Source: Bacillota bacterium (GTDB lineage Bacteria > Bacillota > Clostridia > Oscillospirales > Ruminococcaceae). From it: DNA of 44,881 nucleotides. The DNA lies in NCBI GenBank assembly GCA_023396215.1, contig JAEWWW010000122.1:1-44881 (forward strand), read 5' to 3'. The notes beneath the pieces were generated by a model that worked only from the letters and a program-made list of their open reading frames with translations, was not told where the DNA came from and ran no database searches. Made by a program: the position numbers and the translations under genes. Shown piece by piece: positions 1 through 8,865 of the stretch. How positions within the stretch are numbered: position 1 is the first letter of the stretch; each line of letters begins with the position of its first letter.

Positions 1-371
1 ACCACCCCTTTCCAAGCTGGCGCAAAAATCTCTTTGTGGCGGCTTTATTTGCTGTACACCTTTTTCTTCCCTAAAAAAATTTGCTCTTTTTCTCAAAAAG
101 GACTTGACTTTTTATTTACAGGCTCCCCCATAAAATACCATAATAACCCAAGTTATGCAACTGTTAACCTGCGTGCAGCAATTATCCCTACTATATATAG
201 ATTGCTCACCTTTTACGCTATGGAACATGTTGATTTCCCTCTGGGGCAAGATTACAATATATATAGGCCCAATTAGCTACTGGGTAATAGGCGTGGATGG
301 GAACGGATTAATCCCCTTGTCCGTTCCCGAAGCCTTGTTTAAGGGGAAACCTAATTATAAGGGGATAGTGG
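1..371. other. AT-rich leader upstream of the BRO gene, with hairpin
   Basis: No convincing gene is seen. Two short overlapping reading frames lack family resemblance and a good ribosome site. A hairpin with perfect 9-bp arms (GGGAACGGA at 299-307, TCCGTTCCC at 320-328) lies in the leader of the gene at 372. No T-run follows, so it may be an operator or mRNA structure rather than a terminator. Composition is lower in GC than the genes after 1.5 kb, which fits a phage or island remnant. Confidence 0.5.
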
Positions 372-1031
372 ATGAAAGATGTAAAAACGGAAATCTGGAA
401 TGGTCATGAGATTCGGTTCGTGGAGAAAGAGCCGGGGGTTTGGTGGGCAGTGGCGGTTGATGTAGCAAGGGCGCTGGAGTATGCAAATCCCAGCATGGCG
501 GTCATTAACCACTGCGAGGGTATATCTAAGTTAGGGATACCCTCCCGTAATCAACATGGGGCGGAAGTTGTTCAAGATACTAACATCATCCCGGAGACAG
601 GTATTTATGAGCTCGTCTTCCATGCCGCAAAGCAGTCTCGCAGCAAAAGAATAAAGGCGATAGCTCAAGATTTTAAGCGATGGGTGTTTGATGTTCTCAA
701 GCAATTACGCCAAGCATCTGGCCTTGAGGGGTTCCAAGTATTCCGGCTGCTGGACAAGGAGCACCAGAAGAACGCTATGGACAGGCTCAATGCTGGCGTT
801 TACAATCCAAAGCCAAAAGACTTCATCAAGGCAAACACCATTGCAGATAAAGCAGTATCAACTCTGTACGGACATGCCAAGATGCTAAAAAAAGACCAGA
901 TGCCACCGGACATGCTCAAGCGCCGTCAATCCATTCTGGACGATACAGTTAATCTGATATCCGCCAACGAAAGTTTTGAGTTGGGATTGTCGGTAAGCAA
1001 GGCGGTGTACGGGAAGTACTGCCATAGCTAA
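372..1031 (+). CDS. BRO-N domain phage antirepressor-like protein
   Basis: 219 residues. The N-terminal ~110 residues match the BRO-N/Bro family: an initial strand around GHEIRFVEKEPGVWW, then the VAVDVARALEY helix, a basic NQHG region and the IPETGIYELVFHAAKQSRSKRIKAIAQDF-type core seen in phage antirepressors, ending at a tryptophan-containing KRWVFDVL segment. The C-terminal half is helical and lysine-rich, with no domain I can name. In phages this family binds DNA or modulates a repressor; here that role is inferred from family only. The start follows a GGGGAT site five bases upstream. An intrinsic terminator lies directly after the stop. No other phage gene is present, so it is probably a relic of an element that used the adjacent tRNA-Leu. 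Confidence 0.8.
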   Translation: MKDVKTEIWNGHEIRFVEKEPGVWWAVAVDVARALEYANPSMAVINHCEGISKLGIPSRNQHGAEVVQDTNIIPETGIYELVFHAAKQSRSKRIKAIAQDFKRWVFDVLKQLRQASGLEGFQVFRLLDKEHQKNAMDRLNAGVYNPKPKDFIKANTIADKAVSTLYGHAKMLKKDQMPPDMLKRRQSILDDTVNLISANESFELGLSVSKAVYGKYCHS

Positions 1032-1035
1032 GAAA

Positions 1036-1068
1036 GAGCCGCTACCATTGCGATAGCGGCTTTTTTAT
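1036..1068 (+). terminator. Intrinsic terminator after the BRO gene
   Basis: AGCCGCTA and TAGCGGCT arms around a short loop, followed by TTTTTTATT. It starts four bases after the BRO stop codon. Confidence 0.85.
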
Positions 1069-1078
1069 TCGGTACAAT

Positions 1079-1117
1079 TGTCGTAAATGTGTCGTAAATG
1101 GATTTTTTGTCGTAAAT
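1079..1117. repeat. Three direct copies of TGTCGTAAAT
   Basis: The 10-mer TGTCGTAAAT occurs at 1079-1088, 1090-1099 and 1108-1117. It sits between the BRO gene terminator and the terminator of tRNA-Leu. Short iterated boxes beside a tRNA 3' end resemble integrase arm-binding sites of a lost element, but this is inference. Confidence 0.6.
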
Positions 1118-1130
1118 CGCTTGTTGTAAA

Positions 1131-1174
1131 CAAAAAAGAAAAACCCGCACAAACGTGATGTTCATGCGGGTTTT
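1131..1174 (-). terminator. Intrinsic terminator downstream of tRNA-Leu
   Basis: Read on the minus strand, arms AAACCCGCAT and GTGCGGGTTT are followed by a T-rich run (TTTTTCTTTTTTG). It is placed 8 bases beyond the tRNA 3' end. The plus strand also ends in TTTT, so it may work both ways. Confidence 0.8.
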
Positions 1175-1181
1175 GCGACTT

Positions 1182-1264
1182 TGGTGCGAGTGACGGGACT
1201 TGAACCCGTACGCCTAAACACACGCCCCTCAAACGTGCCTGTCTGCCAGTTCCAGCACACTCGC
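1182..1264 (-). tRNA. tRNA-Leu (anticodon GAG), CCA encoded
   Basis: Read on the minus strand, the acceptor arms GCGAGTG/CACTCGC close the cloverleaf, with discriminator A and an encoded CCA. The anticodon stem CACGT/GCGTG holds the loop TTGAGGG, giving anticodon GAG. The long variable arm (GTGTTTAGGCGT region) is the class II hallmark of tRNA-Leu. The T-arm ACGGG-TTCAAGT-CCCGT is intact. Total 83 nt including CCA. A good sigma-A promoter lies upstream and a terminator downstream, so it is transcribed alone. Confidence 0.95.
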
Positions 1265-1284
1265 ATAAAAGTTGTCGCTCAGAT

Positions 1285-1313
1285 ATGATACCGCATTTCA
1301 CAGGGTTTGTCAA
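1285..1313 (-). promoter_or_regulatory. Sigma-A promoter of tRNA-Leu
   Basis: Minus strand: TTGACA at 1313-1308, a 17-base spacer and TATCAT at 1290-1285, about 20 bases before the mature tRNA 5' end. Confidence 0.85.
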
Positions 1314-1481
1314 CCGCAAAATGGGCAAAAAAACGCCCCTCCACAGGGCGCGCTTCTCTGCCCGGGCGCTTCCAAAGCCGCGGGCTTAAAAGCCGCCGCC
1401 CAAACCGTGCGCCGCTGCCGCAGATTTAAGGCATGGGTTAAAATGGCTGGAGCAAAATAATATGGCAGAGGGCGTTTATAC

Positions 1482-1510
1482 TTTTCAAAGCAGGTAAAGT
1501 GTAGTATAAT
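1482..1510 (+). promoter_or_regulatory. Probable promoter of the SGNH hydrolase operon
   Basis: TTTTCA at 1482-1487, a 17-base spacer and a perfect TATAAT at 1505-1510, about 78 bases before the chosen start. The -35 is imperfect. Confidence 0.6.
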
Positions 1511-1587
1511 ACATAATGAATTTCGGCCGCTCAAAATGCAGTACTTTAAATTCAATCATTTTGTTTTCCCAAAAGGAGCAGGACTCA

Positions 1588-2472
1588 ATGTCAAACTATA
1601 AAACAGGCCGGGTTATCCGAAACAGGCCTTTTTCATTTTTTTGGATTATTCTTTTGCTGGTTGCAGGGGGGATCGCCTACGGCGCCGCCACCCTTTGGGA
1701 GAACGGCATGGCCAACCCGGAGCCGCAAACCTCCTCCAGCAGCATGACCGAGCCTGCAACCTCCTCCTCAGAACCGGAGGATAGCTCCTCTGAACCCCAG
1801 CCCTCGCAGAGTAGCGAGAGCCAGTCCGAAAGCGAAACCAAGCCCGCCGCCGTCTTTGGCGAGGCGGTACCCAAGGGGGACTGGGCGCCTGCCAGCTACT
1901 TTGACGACGCGCTGCTGGTGGGGGATTCCATCACCTACGGCGTGCAGGTCTACAACACCATGAGCAACGTCACCGTCATTGCCCACACCGGCATCAACCC
2001 CGAAACCATCCTGAGCAAAGAGGTCATCCGCACTCCGGAAGGCACCGTGACGGTTCTTGAAGCCATGAAGCAGCACAAGCCGGGCAAGATTTATATTATG
2101 ATGGGGGCCAACGGGGTGGCTTTCATCGGCAAAGATAAGATGATGGGATATTACGGCGAATTTATCGATAAGGTTAAGGCGCAGCACCCCGAGAGTATCG
2201 TCTATGTGCAGTCTATACTGCCGGTTACCGCCGAAAAGTCCAAGGATGAGCGTTACAGCAACGAACGCATTACCGAATACAATCTGGCGCTGATGGCCCT
2301 CGCCAAGGAAAAGCAGGTCTACTACCTCAATGTGGCAGAGGCGTTTCAGGATGAAACCGGGGCGCTGCCCACCGAGGCCAGCCCCAAGGACGGCATGCAC
2401 TTTGGCCCTGAATATTACATGAAATGGTTTGATTACCTGAAAACACATACCGTAGAAGGAGGAACGAAATGA
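1588..2472 (+). CDS. Membrane-anchored SGNH/GDSL-family hydrolase
   Basis: 294 residues from the ATG at 1588, chosen because AAAGGAG lies 11 bases upstream; an upstream in-frame ATG at 1516 has no ribosome site. Residues ~14-37 form one membrane segment, then a Ser/Glu/Pro-rich linker (to ~87) leads to an extracellular SGNH domain. Block I is VGDSITYG with nucleophile Ser114, block III contains GAN (Asn175), and block V is DGMH with Asp268 and His271. Families of this type hydrolyse acyl or acetyl esters on surface polymers; the substrate is unknown. The stop overlaps the start of the DUF4358 lipoprotein by four bases (ATGA), so the two are translationally coupled. In related bacteria such pairs often sit near O-acyltransferases, but none is visible here. 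Confidence 0.85.
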   Translation: MSNYKTGRVIRNRPFSFFWIILLLVAGGIAYGAATLWENGMANPEPQTSSSSMTEPATSSSEPEDSSSEPQPSQSSESQSESETKPAAVFGEAVPKGDWAPASYFDDALLVGDSITYGVQVYNTMSNVTVIAHTGINPETILSKEVIRTPEGTVTVLEAMKQHKPGKIYIMMGANGVAFIGKDKMMGYYGEFIDKVKAQHPESIVYVQSILPVTAEKSKDERYSNERITEYNLALMALAKEKQVYYLNVAEAFQDETGALPTEASPKDGMHFGPEYYMKWFDYLKTHTVEGGTK

Positions 2473-2951
2473 TGAAGATGCTTAAGTACGCAGCGGCGCT
2501 GACGCTGGTGGTCGCCCTCCTGCTGGCCGGTTGTACCCAGCAGCAGCCCACAGACCCCAAAAAGGAAGTGGATATTGCTACGCTGGCCGACGATATGCTG
2601 GCCGCCCTGACGGTGGATGACGAGATGATGGAGATAGACCAGCAGACCATCACCAACCTGTATGAATATGACAGCGAAAGCATTGCGGCTTTTAAGGTAT
2701 ATGCCAGCGCAAGCATGAGCACCGCCAATGAGGTGGCCGTTTTCAAGGCCGCCACCGAAGAGGACGTGGAGTTCATCGAAGAGATGCTGTCTTACCGCGT
2801 GCAGACCCAGAAGTTTAACTACGAAAACTATGTACCTGCCGAAATGGTCAAGATTGAAAACGCGCAGGTGATGAAATCCGGCCTCTATGTGGCGCTGGTG
2901 GTCAGCGACAACCCCGAGCCCGCCCAGAAGGTGTTTCAAGGGGCGTTCTAA
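2469..2951 (+). CDS. DUF4358-type lipoprotein
   Basis: 160 residues, starting at the ATG overlapping the previous stop; GAAGGAGG lies just upstream. A signal peptide ends in the lipobox LLAGC, so Cys22 is the predicted lipidated residue. After a short linker (QQQPTDPKK) the domain runs from about residue 33 to 155, with the alternating pattern of DUF4358: an ALxxDDEM-like helix, the NLYEYD segment, and a YVALVVSDNP strand near the end. It has no catalytic motif and probably acts as a cell-surface partner of the SGNH hydrolase encoded just before it. The function of the family is not established. Confidence 0.8.
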   Translation: MMKMLKYAAALTLVVALLLAGCTQQQPTDPKKEVDIATLADDMLAALTVDDEMMEIDQQTITNLYEYDSESIAAFKVYASASMSTANEVAVFKAATEEDVEFIEEMLSYRVQTQKFNYENYVPAEMVKIENAQVMKSGLYVALVVSDNPEPAQKVFQGAF

Positions 2952-3053
2952 AGGGCAGACTGAAACCGGGCCTCTTTCCAAGCGCGACCCACCGGCCCGT
3001 GTCCGCCCAGCCAGAAGCCGGGCAATCGATTGACAAAAAGGAGAGTGCAGCCT

Positions 3054-3407
3054 GTGCTGGTAGAAAGCTTTGCCATCATTTTAATTCTGCTGGTGCTGTC
3101 TTACATGTTCATGAGAAGCGGTAAAATAGCCACGGCGGTGGCGGTGCTGCCGCTGACCATCGTGCCGGTGGCCTATGTGATCAGCAGGCCGGCCGCATCG
3201 GTGCTGGGCCTCTGGCTCACCGCCATGGATTTGCTGGAGATACGCATCTCGGTGGTTGTGATAGGGCTGATTATCACCGGCATTATCCTTGGCATCATCT
3301 CGGCAAAGATTACCAAAACGATGCTGCGCAGGGGCTACCTCTTTCTTTGCGGCAGCTTTACCATCCTTATCACCATCATTATGATTATACGGATGCTCAA
3401 CCTGTAA
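3054..3407 (+). CDS. Small integral membrane protein, function unknown
   Basis: 117 residues from GTG 3054, chosen because AAAAAGGAG ends about 11 bases upstream; TTG 3030 and GTG 3045 in the same frame are too far upstream or too close. Four hydrophobic helices are predicted at about residues 3-22, 26-45, 65-86 and 93-113, with a positively charged loop (AKITKTMLRR) before the last. No enzymatic motif is seen and I do not recognise the family. It follows the lipoprotein gene by 102 bases on the same strand and could belong to the same transcript. The opposite-strand symporter gene ends 36 bases after it. Confidence 0.65.
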   Translation: MLVESFAIILILLVLSYMFMRSGKIATAVAVLPLTIVPVAYVISRPAASVLGLWLTAMDLLEIRISVVVIGLIITGIILGIISAKITKTMLRRGYLFLCGSFTILITIIMIIRMLNL

Positions 3408-3442
3408 CCCTATATTTAAACCGACGGCTGCTCCCTCTGCCC

Positions 3443-4876
<1,434 letters not shown>

Positions 4877-4997
4877 TGCGGATGCTCCCCCTTTCGCGGC
4901 GCAGCCCAAAGCGGCCCGGCCCCTGGCGGGTCGCGGTCTGCTGCCTTTGCCTATATCATACCTATTTAGAAAGAGCGGCGAACTTGCCCCGCGGCGC

Positions 4998-5027
4998 AAA
5001 AAAAGCCCCCTGCAAACTGCAGGGGGC
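4998..5027 (-). terminator. Intrinsic terminator of the VOC gene
   Basis: Minus strand: GCCCCCTGCA and TGCAGGGGGC arms with a three-base loop, followed by TTTTTTT (A-run at 4998-5004 on the plus strand). Confidence 0.9.
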
Positions 5028-5070
5028 CAGCGGCTGATTTAAAATTAAAATGGAGGGTATCGAAATGCCC

Positions 5071-5445
5071 CTATTTGTGGGGCGGAAGGATTTCAATCCA
5101 GTAACCGTCGGGGTCGCTGATGAAGTAGATGTTCATCGCCTTGTTTTCGTAGCAGATGACGTCGTTCTGCTTGTGCAGGGCGTAAGCCTTGTCAAAATCG
5201 TCGGCGGTGAAGGCGAGGTGCACTTCGTTGTCGCCCAGATTGTAGGGCTGCTCACGGTCGCGCATCCAGGTCAGCTCCAGACGATGGTCAGAACCTTTGC
5301 TGTCGGCCAGAAATACCAGCTTAAAGCTTTTGTCCTCGGCTTCCTTCACCCTGACAGGGGTCAGCCCCAGCATATCCTGATAGAAAGCAAGGCTTTTTTC
5401 AAGGTCAAAGACGTTAATATTGTTGTGCGCAAACCGAAAGGACAT
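5071..5445 (-). CDS. VOC/glyoxalase-fold protein (lactoylglutathione lyase-like)
   Basis: 124 residues from ATG 5445, chosen because GGAGGAG lies about 10 bases upstream; an in-frame start 48 bases earlier has none. Two beta-alpha-beta-beta-beta modules are seen: residues 3-58 with FAHNNINVFDLEKSLAFYQDMLGL, and 72-120 with DNEVHLAF and ISDPDGYWIEILPP. The four expected metal ligands of glyoxalase I are present as His7, Glu57, His76 and Glu118, so a metal-dependent lyase acting on a methylglyoxal adduct is plausible. These proteins are versatile, and the substrate cannot be read from sequence. A strong terminator follows and it is transcribed alone. Confidence 0.88.
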   Translation of the reverse strand: MSFRFAHNNINVFDLEKSLAFYQDMLGLTPVRVKEAEDKSFKLVFLADSKGSDHRLELTWMRDREQPYNLGDNEVHLAFTADDFDKAYALHKQNDVICYENKAMNIYFISDPDGYWIEILPPHK

Positions 5446-5621
5446 TGTCAAAGCTCCTCCGCTGTGTTTTCTGTTGTCATTATCATACCCCAAAACAGTC
5501 CGGCAATCATCCTTTTTAGATTAAGAAAAGATGACAATTGGATTACTTTGCCATAGACCTGCCGGTATTTATGGTAGAAATAGACAAGCCCGGCAGCCCG
5601 GGCAAGCGACAGCAACCCCGC

Positions 5622-5677
5622 AAAAACAGCAGGGGCGGCCTGCGGCTGCCTGTTTCGATAGCCTGCGCGGCCGCCCC
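5622..5677 (-). terminator. Terminator downstream of the BofC-like gene
   Basis: Minus strand: GGGGCGGCC at 5677 pairs with GGCCGCCCC at 5632-5640, with extra pairing inside, followed by TGCTGTTTTTG. It lies 8 bases after the stop. Confidence 0.75.
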
Positions 5678-5684
5678 ATGGCGG

Positions 5685-6080
5685 TTAGCTGATATAATCT
5701 TCAATTAACGCCACCAAGCGGGCATAATCGTCAATATAGATGCCTTCGGTCAACTGCTGCCGATCATACTCAGGCAGATAGCGGATATACACGTCAAAAA
5801 TCATCTCCGGCTCGGTGCTGTCGCCTACAAATACCCCCAGCTTGCCCTCGTGCTCCCGCAAAAGATAGCCGGGGGTTTCGGGCTGGGGCGCCGAGGGGGC
5901 GCTGCTTTCCTGCACCGGCTGCGGCGGTGGCTGCGGCTCGGTAAGGGGCTTCTCGACCGACGTCTCAGAAAAAGCGACCGAAGCCTCCGGCCTGTTACCG
6001 GGCAGAAAATATGCCAATGATATGCCTGTGGCAATGGTCAGCAGGGCTGCCACCACCGTTATAACCACCCGTGTATTCAT
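5685..6080 (-). CDS. BofC C-terminal domain protein, membrane anchored
   Basis: 131 residues; the ATG at 6080 follows AAAGGAGG by about 10 bases. Residues ~5-26 form a membrane anchor or uncleaved signal. A Pro/Glu/Ser linker spans about 30-70. The C-terminal 60 residues carry the BofC C-terminal pattern: GYLLREHEGKLGVFVGD, then FDVYIRYLPEYDRQQL and the DDYARLVALIEDY end. In Bacillus, BofC restrains the SpoIVB protease during sigma-K activation in the forespore; many Clostridia have stand-alone proteins with only the C-terminal domain and unknown partners. The gene supports a spore-forming host. It is divergent from the PBP gene, sharing a 268-base intergenic region. Confidence 0.85.
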   Translation of the reverse strand: MNTRVVITVVAALLTIATGISLAYFLPGNRPEASVAFSETSVEKPLTEPQPPPQPVQESSAPSAPQPETPGYLLREHEGKLGVFVGDSTEPEMIFDVYIRYLPEYDRQQLTEGIYIDDYARLVALIEDYIS

Positions 6081-6195
6081 GAGATTTCCCCTCCTTTACC
6101 GGGTTTTATTTGATATTTTTCCCGTTTTTTGGAAAACTATGCGACAAAGAAAGAAAAAGCGCAATGATTTAAAAAATAATTCACACTTAGAAAAT

Positions 6196-6225
6196 GCATT
6201 GTGTTATAATGCAGTGTGTTATAAT
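6196..6225 (+). promoter_or_regulatory. Tandem 15-bp repeat with two -10-like hexamers
   Basis: GCATTGTGTTATAAT (6196-6210) is followed directly by GCAGTGTGTTATAAT (6211-6225), one mismatch, each with a perfect TATAAT. A related TGTGCTATAATG is at 6308-6319, close to the PBP start. A duplicated ATGTACAA (near 6273-6288) lies between. These look like stacked or decayed promoters for the PBP gene; no good -35 is obvious for any of them. Confidence 0.5.
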
Positions 6226-6348
6226 CTGCAGGAGCTGCCGCCACTCCGGGGGCAGACGGCAGGGCATACTAATGTACAAATGTACAAACTATATTTTGCC
6301 TTTGCTTTGTGCTATAATGTCCTAAGATAAGGAGGGGAACTTGCACTT

Positions 6349-8535
6349 ATGAGCAGAAAACCCAACCGCACTTCCCCCGAGCCTGAGAATAAAGGGGCCC
6401 GGTCGAATAAAAAGAAGTCGCAGGCGAGGAGCATCTTCGGCACCATGGGTACCGTGCTGGCGTCGATGTTCTTAATCTGCGTCATCACCGGCTGCATTGT
6501 GGTATCGGTGCTTACCGTTTATGTGCTGCGTTACATCGGCTCAGACAACGAGGTCAGCCTTGGCGAGGTGCAGCTGAGCTACACCACCATATTCTATGCC
6601 ATGGATGACCAAACCGGTGAATACTATGAATACCAGCGGCTGCACGGCGACGAAAACCGCATTTGGGTTGACCTCAACCAGATGCCCGAGCACCTGATAA
6701 ACGCCACCATCGCCGGTGAGGACGCCCGCTTTCGCACCCATCAGGGGGTGGACTGGAAGCGCACCATCGGTGCCACTATCAACTACTTTATCCCCATCTA
6801 CTCCAGCCGGCAGGGCGGCTCGACCATCACCCAGCAGTTGATTAAAAACGCTACCAAGGACGACGCCGTGCGTGTCGACCGCAAGGTGCGCGAAATCTTC
6901 CGCGCGCTGAACATGGAAAAACACCACTCCAAGGACGAAATCATTGAAACATACCTCAACACGCTGGGCCTCGGCAACAACACAGCCGGGGTGCAGGCGG
7001 CGGCCAACCTCTATTTTAACAAGGACGTCAGCGAAATCACCCTTGTCGAGGCGGCGGCCCTGATTGCCATTACCAAATATCCCACCTATTACGACCCCTT
7101 CGTCAACCCCGAAAACAACAAGGTGCGCCGCGACTATATTCTGGGCGAGATGCTCCGGCTGGAGTTCATCGATCAGGAGGAGTATGACAAAGCGGTGGAA
7201 ACCGAGCTGGTACTCAACACCGAGGGTGCCCGCAAAAAGCTCAACGCCGACTACAACTGGTTCACCGACCACGTCATCGAAGAGGTGCTGGACGACCTTG
7301 TAGAGGAAAAGGGCTACACCCGCAACTACGCGTGGTCACAGCTTTCCCGGGGCGGCTACCGCATCTACACCACCATGGATGAATCGATGCAGAACTACCT
7401 CGAGGAGATATACTCCGACGTGGCAAACTTCCCGGCGGTAAAAAATAAGGAATATCCGCAATCCGCCTTTGTCATTACCGACCTCAACGGCAAGATTTTG
7501 GCCCTCGTGGGCGAGCGGGGCGAAAAAACCCTTAACCGCGCCTTTAACCGGGCCACCCAGGCCAAGCGCCAGCCCGGCTCCACCATCAAGCCCATCTCTT
7601 CCTACGCCCTTGCCATGGAAAACGACCTGATTAACTGGTCCACCATCATCACCGACGAAGAGGTGGTCATCTCTCAGCCCGGCCAGCCCGATTGGAAGCC
7701 GAGAAACTACTATCAGGGCTTTAAGGGGCCGATTACGGTGGAGGAGGCGATACAGCGCTCCACCAACATCATCCCGGTCAAGCTCACCCAGATGCTGACC
7801 CCCAAGGTGATGTACAACTTTTTGCATGACCGTCTTGGGATGAGCAACCTCACCCCCAACGACATCAGCTATTCGCCGATGGCCCTTGGCTCGCTCACCG
7901 ACGGCGTTACCCCCCTCGAGATGGCGGCGGCCTACCAGATTATCGGCAACGGCGGCACCTACACCCCCCCTTACGCCTACACCAAGGTGCTGGACAGCGA
8001 GGGCAACGTGGTACTTGAAAAAGATGTCACCCCCCTCCGGGTCATCAGCTATGAAACCTCGACGATACTCAATCGCCTGCTCCAGCGGGTCACCACCGGC
8101 CCCAACGGCACCGGCACCCGGGCGCCCTTCCGCAAGGATATCCCGGTAGCGGGCAAAACCGGTACCTCGGATAAGGACTACAACCAGTGGTTCATCGGAA
8201 TGACCCCCTACTATCTGGGCGCCGCATGGCTGGGCTACGACGAGCCCGATACCATCAGCTACAACGTTTATCCGCCCCCGTTGCTCTGGAAAACGGTGAT
8301 GTCCGGCATCCACGACGGGCTGCCCGCCAAGGATTTTCAGTACAGCACCAAGGTGGTCAGCAAAACCTACTGCACCATATCGGGGCAGCTCGCTACCGAC
8401 TCCTGCACCTCCACCGGCACCGGCTGGTATAAGGCCTCGGCATTGCCCGGCCCCTGCACCATCTGCGACGGCGTGATTGAGTCAGAGGATTTGGGCGACT
8501 ACTACGACTGGGGCTGGGACGACGATGACGACTAA
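6349..8535 (+). CDS. Class A penicillin-binding protein (bifunctional transglycosylase/transpeptidase)
   Basis: 728 residues; AAGGAGG lies 13 bases before the ATG. A basic cytoplasmic tail (1-28) precedes one membrane helix (~32-62). The GT51 glycosyltransferase domain has the catalytic EDxxF motif at Glu124 and the QGGSTITQQL motif, so it polymerises lipid II. The transpeptidase domain has Ser411-x-x-Lys414 (GSTIK), Ser471-Thr-Asn473 and Lys603-Thr-Gly (KTGTS), all complete. The end is a short Cys-containing tail (YCTISGQLATDSC, CTICDG) and a run of acidic residues. Four cysteines in the tail could form disulfides outside the cell. It is flanked by its own promoter region and a terminator. 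Confidence 0.96.
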   Translation: MSRKPNRTSPEPENKGARSNKKKSQARSIFGTMGTVLASMFLICVITGCIVVSVLTVYVLRYIGSDNEVSLGEVQLSYTTIFYAMDDQTGEYYEYQRLHGDENRIWVDLNQMPEHLINATIAGEDARFRTHQGVDWKRTIGATINYFIPIYSSRQGGSTITQQLIKNATKDDAVRVDRKVREIFRALNMEKHHSKDEIIETYLNTLGLGNNTAGVQAAANLYFNKDVSEITLVEAAALIAITKYPTYYDPFVNPENNKVRRDYILGEMLRLEFIDQEEYDKAVETELVLNTEGARKKLNADYNWFTDHVIEEVLDDLVEEKGYTRNYAWSQLSRGGYRIYTTMDESMQNYLEEIYSDVANFPAVKNKEYPQSAFVITDLNGKILALVGERGEKTLNRAFNRATQAKRQPGSTIKPISSYALAMENDLINWSTIITDEEVVISQPGQPDWKPRNYYQGFKGPITVEEAIQRSTNIIPVKLTQMLTPKVMYNFLHDRLGMSNLTPNDISYSPMALGSLTDGVTPLEMAAAYQIIGNGGTYTPPYAYTKVLDSEGNVVLEKDVTPLRVISYETSTILNRLLQRVTTGPNGTGTRAPFRKDIPVAGKTGTSDKDYNQWFIGMTPYYLGAAWLGYDEPDTISYNVYPPPLLWKTVMSGIHDGLPAKDFQYSTKVVSKTYCTISGQLATDSCTSTGTGWYKASALPGPCTICDGVIESEDLGDYYDWGWDDDDD

Positions 8536-8617
8536 CCAGTAACCAAAGCCAAATAACAAGCAGCCTCGGGGCTTGTCATCTGCCAACCGGCAGCGGCAGG
8601 CCCCTTGCTTATGGGCA

Positions 8618-8673
8618 CAAAAAGCCCCCAACCGCCCGGCAGCCTTTGCCGCCGGCGGTTGGGGGTTATTTTA
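8618..8673. terminator. Bidirectional intrinsic terminator after the PBP gene
   Basis: CCCCCAACCGCC pairs with GGCGGTTGGGGG, with inner GC pairing (CGGC/GCCG). The right side ends in TTATTTTAATTA, and the left side read on the minus strand gives TTTTTGTG. It serves the PBP gene and probably read-through from thrS. Confidence 0.85.
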
Positions 8674-8701
8674 ATTATGCACAAAACAGGGGGAGAGCCG
8701 T

Positions 8702-8865
8702 TAGGGGCTTTCTGAAAATTCCAAACTCTTGGCAAATTCTACTGAAAACAGCATCTGCTGCGTTAAAAAAGCTGGGAATACATAAAGTATTTCTGCGCTT
8801 TTTGCCTTGCATCCGCTTGTTTTCAGCGAATTTCCCGGCGGTTTTCCATTTTCAGAAACGCCCTA
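8702..8865. mobile_element. MITE-like palindromic element, complete copy (copy 1)
   Basis: The 164-bp segment begins TAGGGGCTTTCTGAAAAT and ends with the reverse complement of TAGGGCGTTTCTGAAAAT. The two arms stay alignable to the centre (GGAATAC...GTATTTC), so the whole element folds as one long imperfect hairpin. TA at both ends fits the target duplication of Tc1/mariner-IS630 type elements. It has no coding capacity. Related copies are at 10850-10944 and 15554-15712. Its last CTA supplies the thrS stop codon on the minus strand. Confidence 0.75.

Noticed and set aside
7336..8313. Minus-strand frame of 325 codons opposite the PBP gene
   Set aside because: Antisense shadow of a well-supported gene; no domain resemblance.
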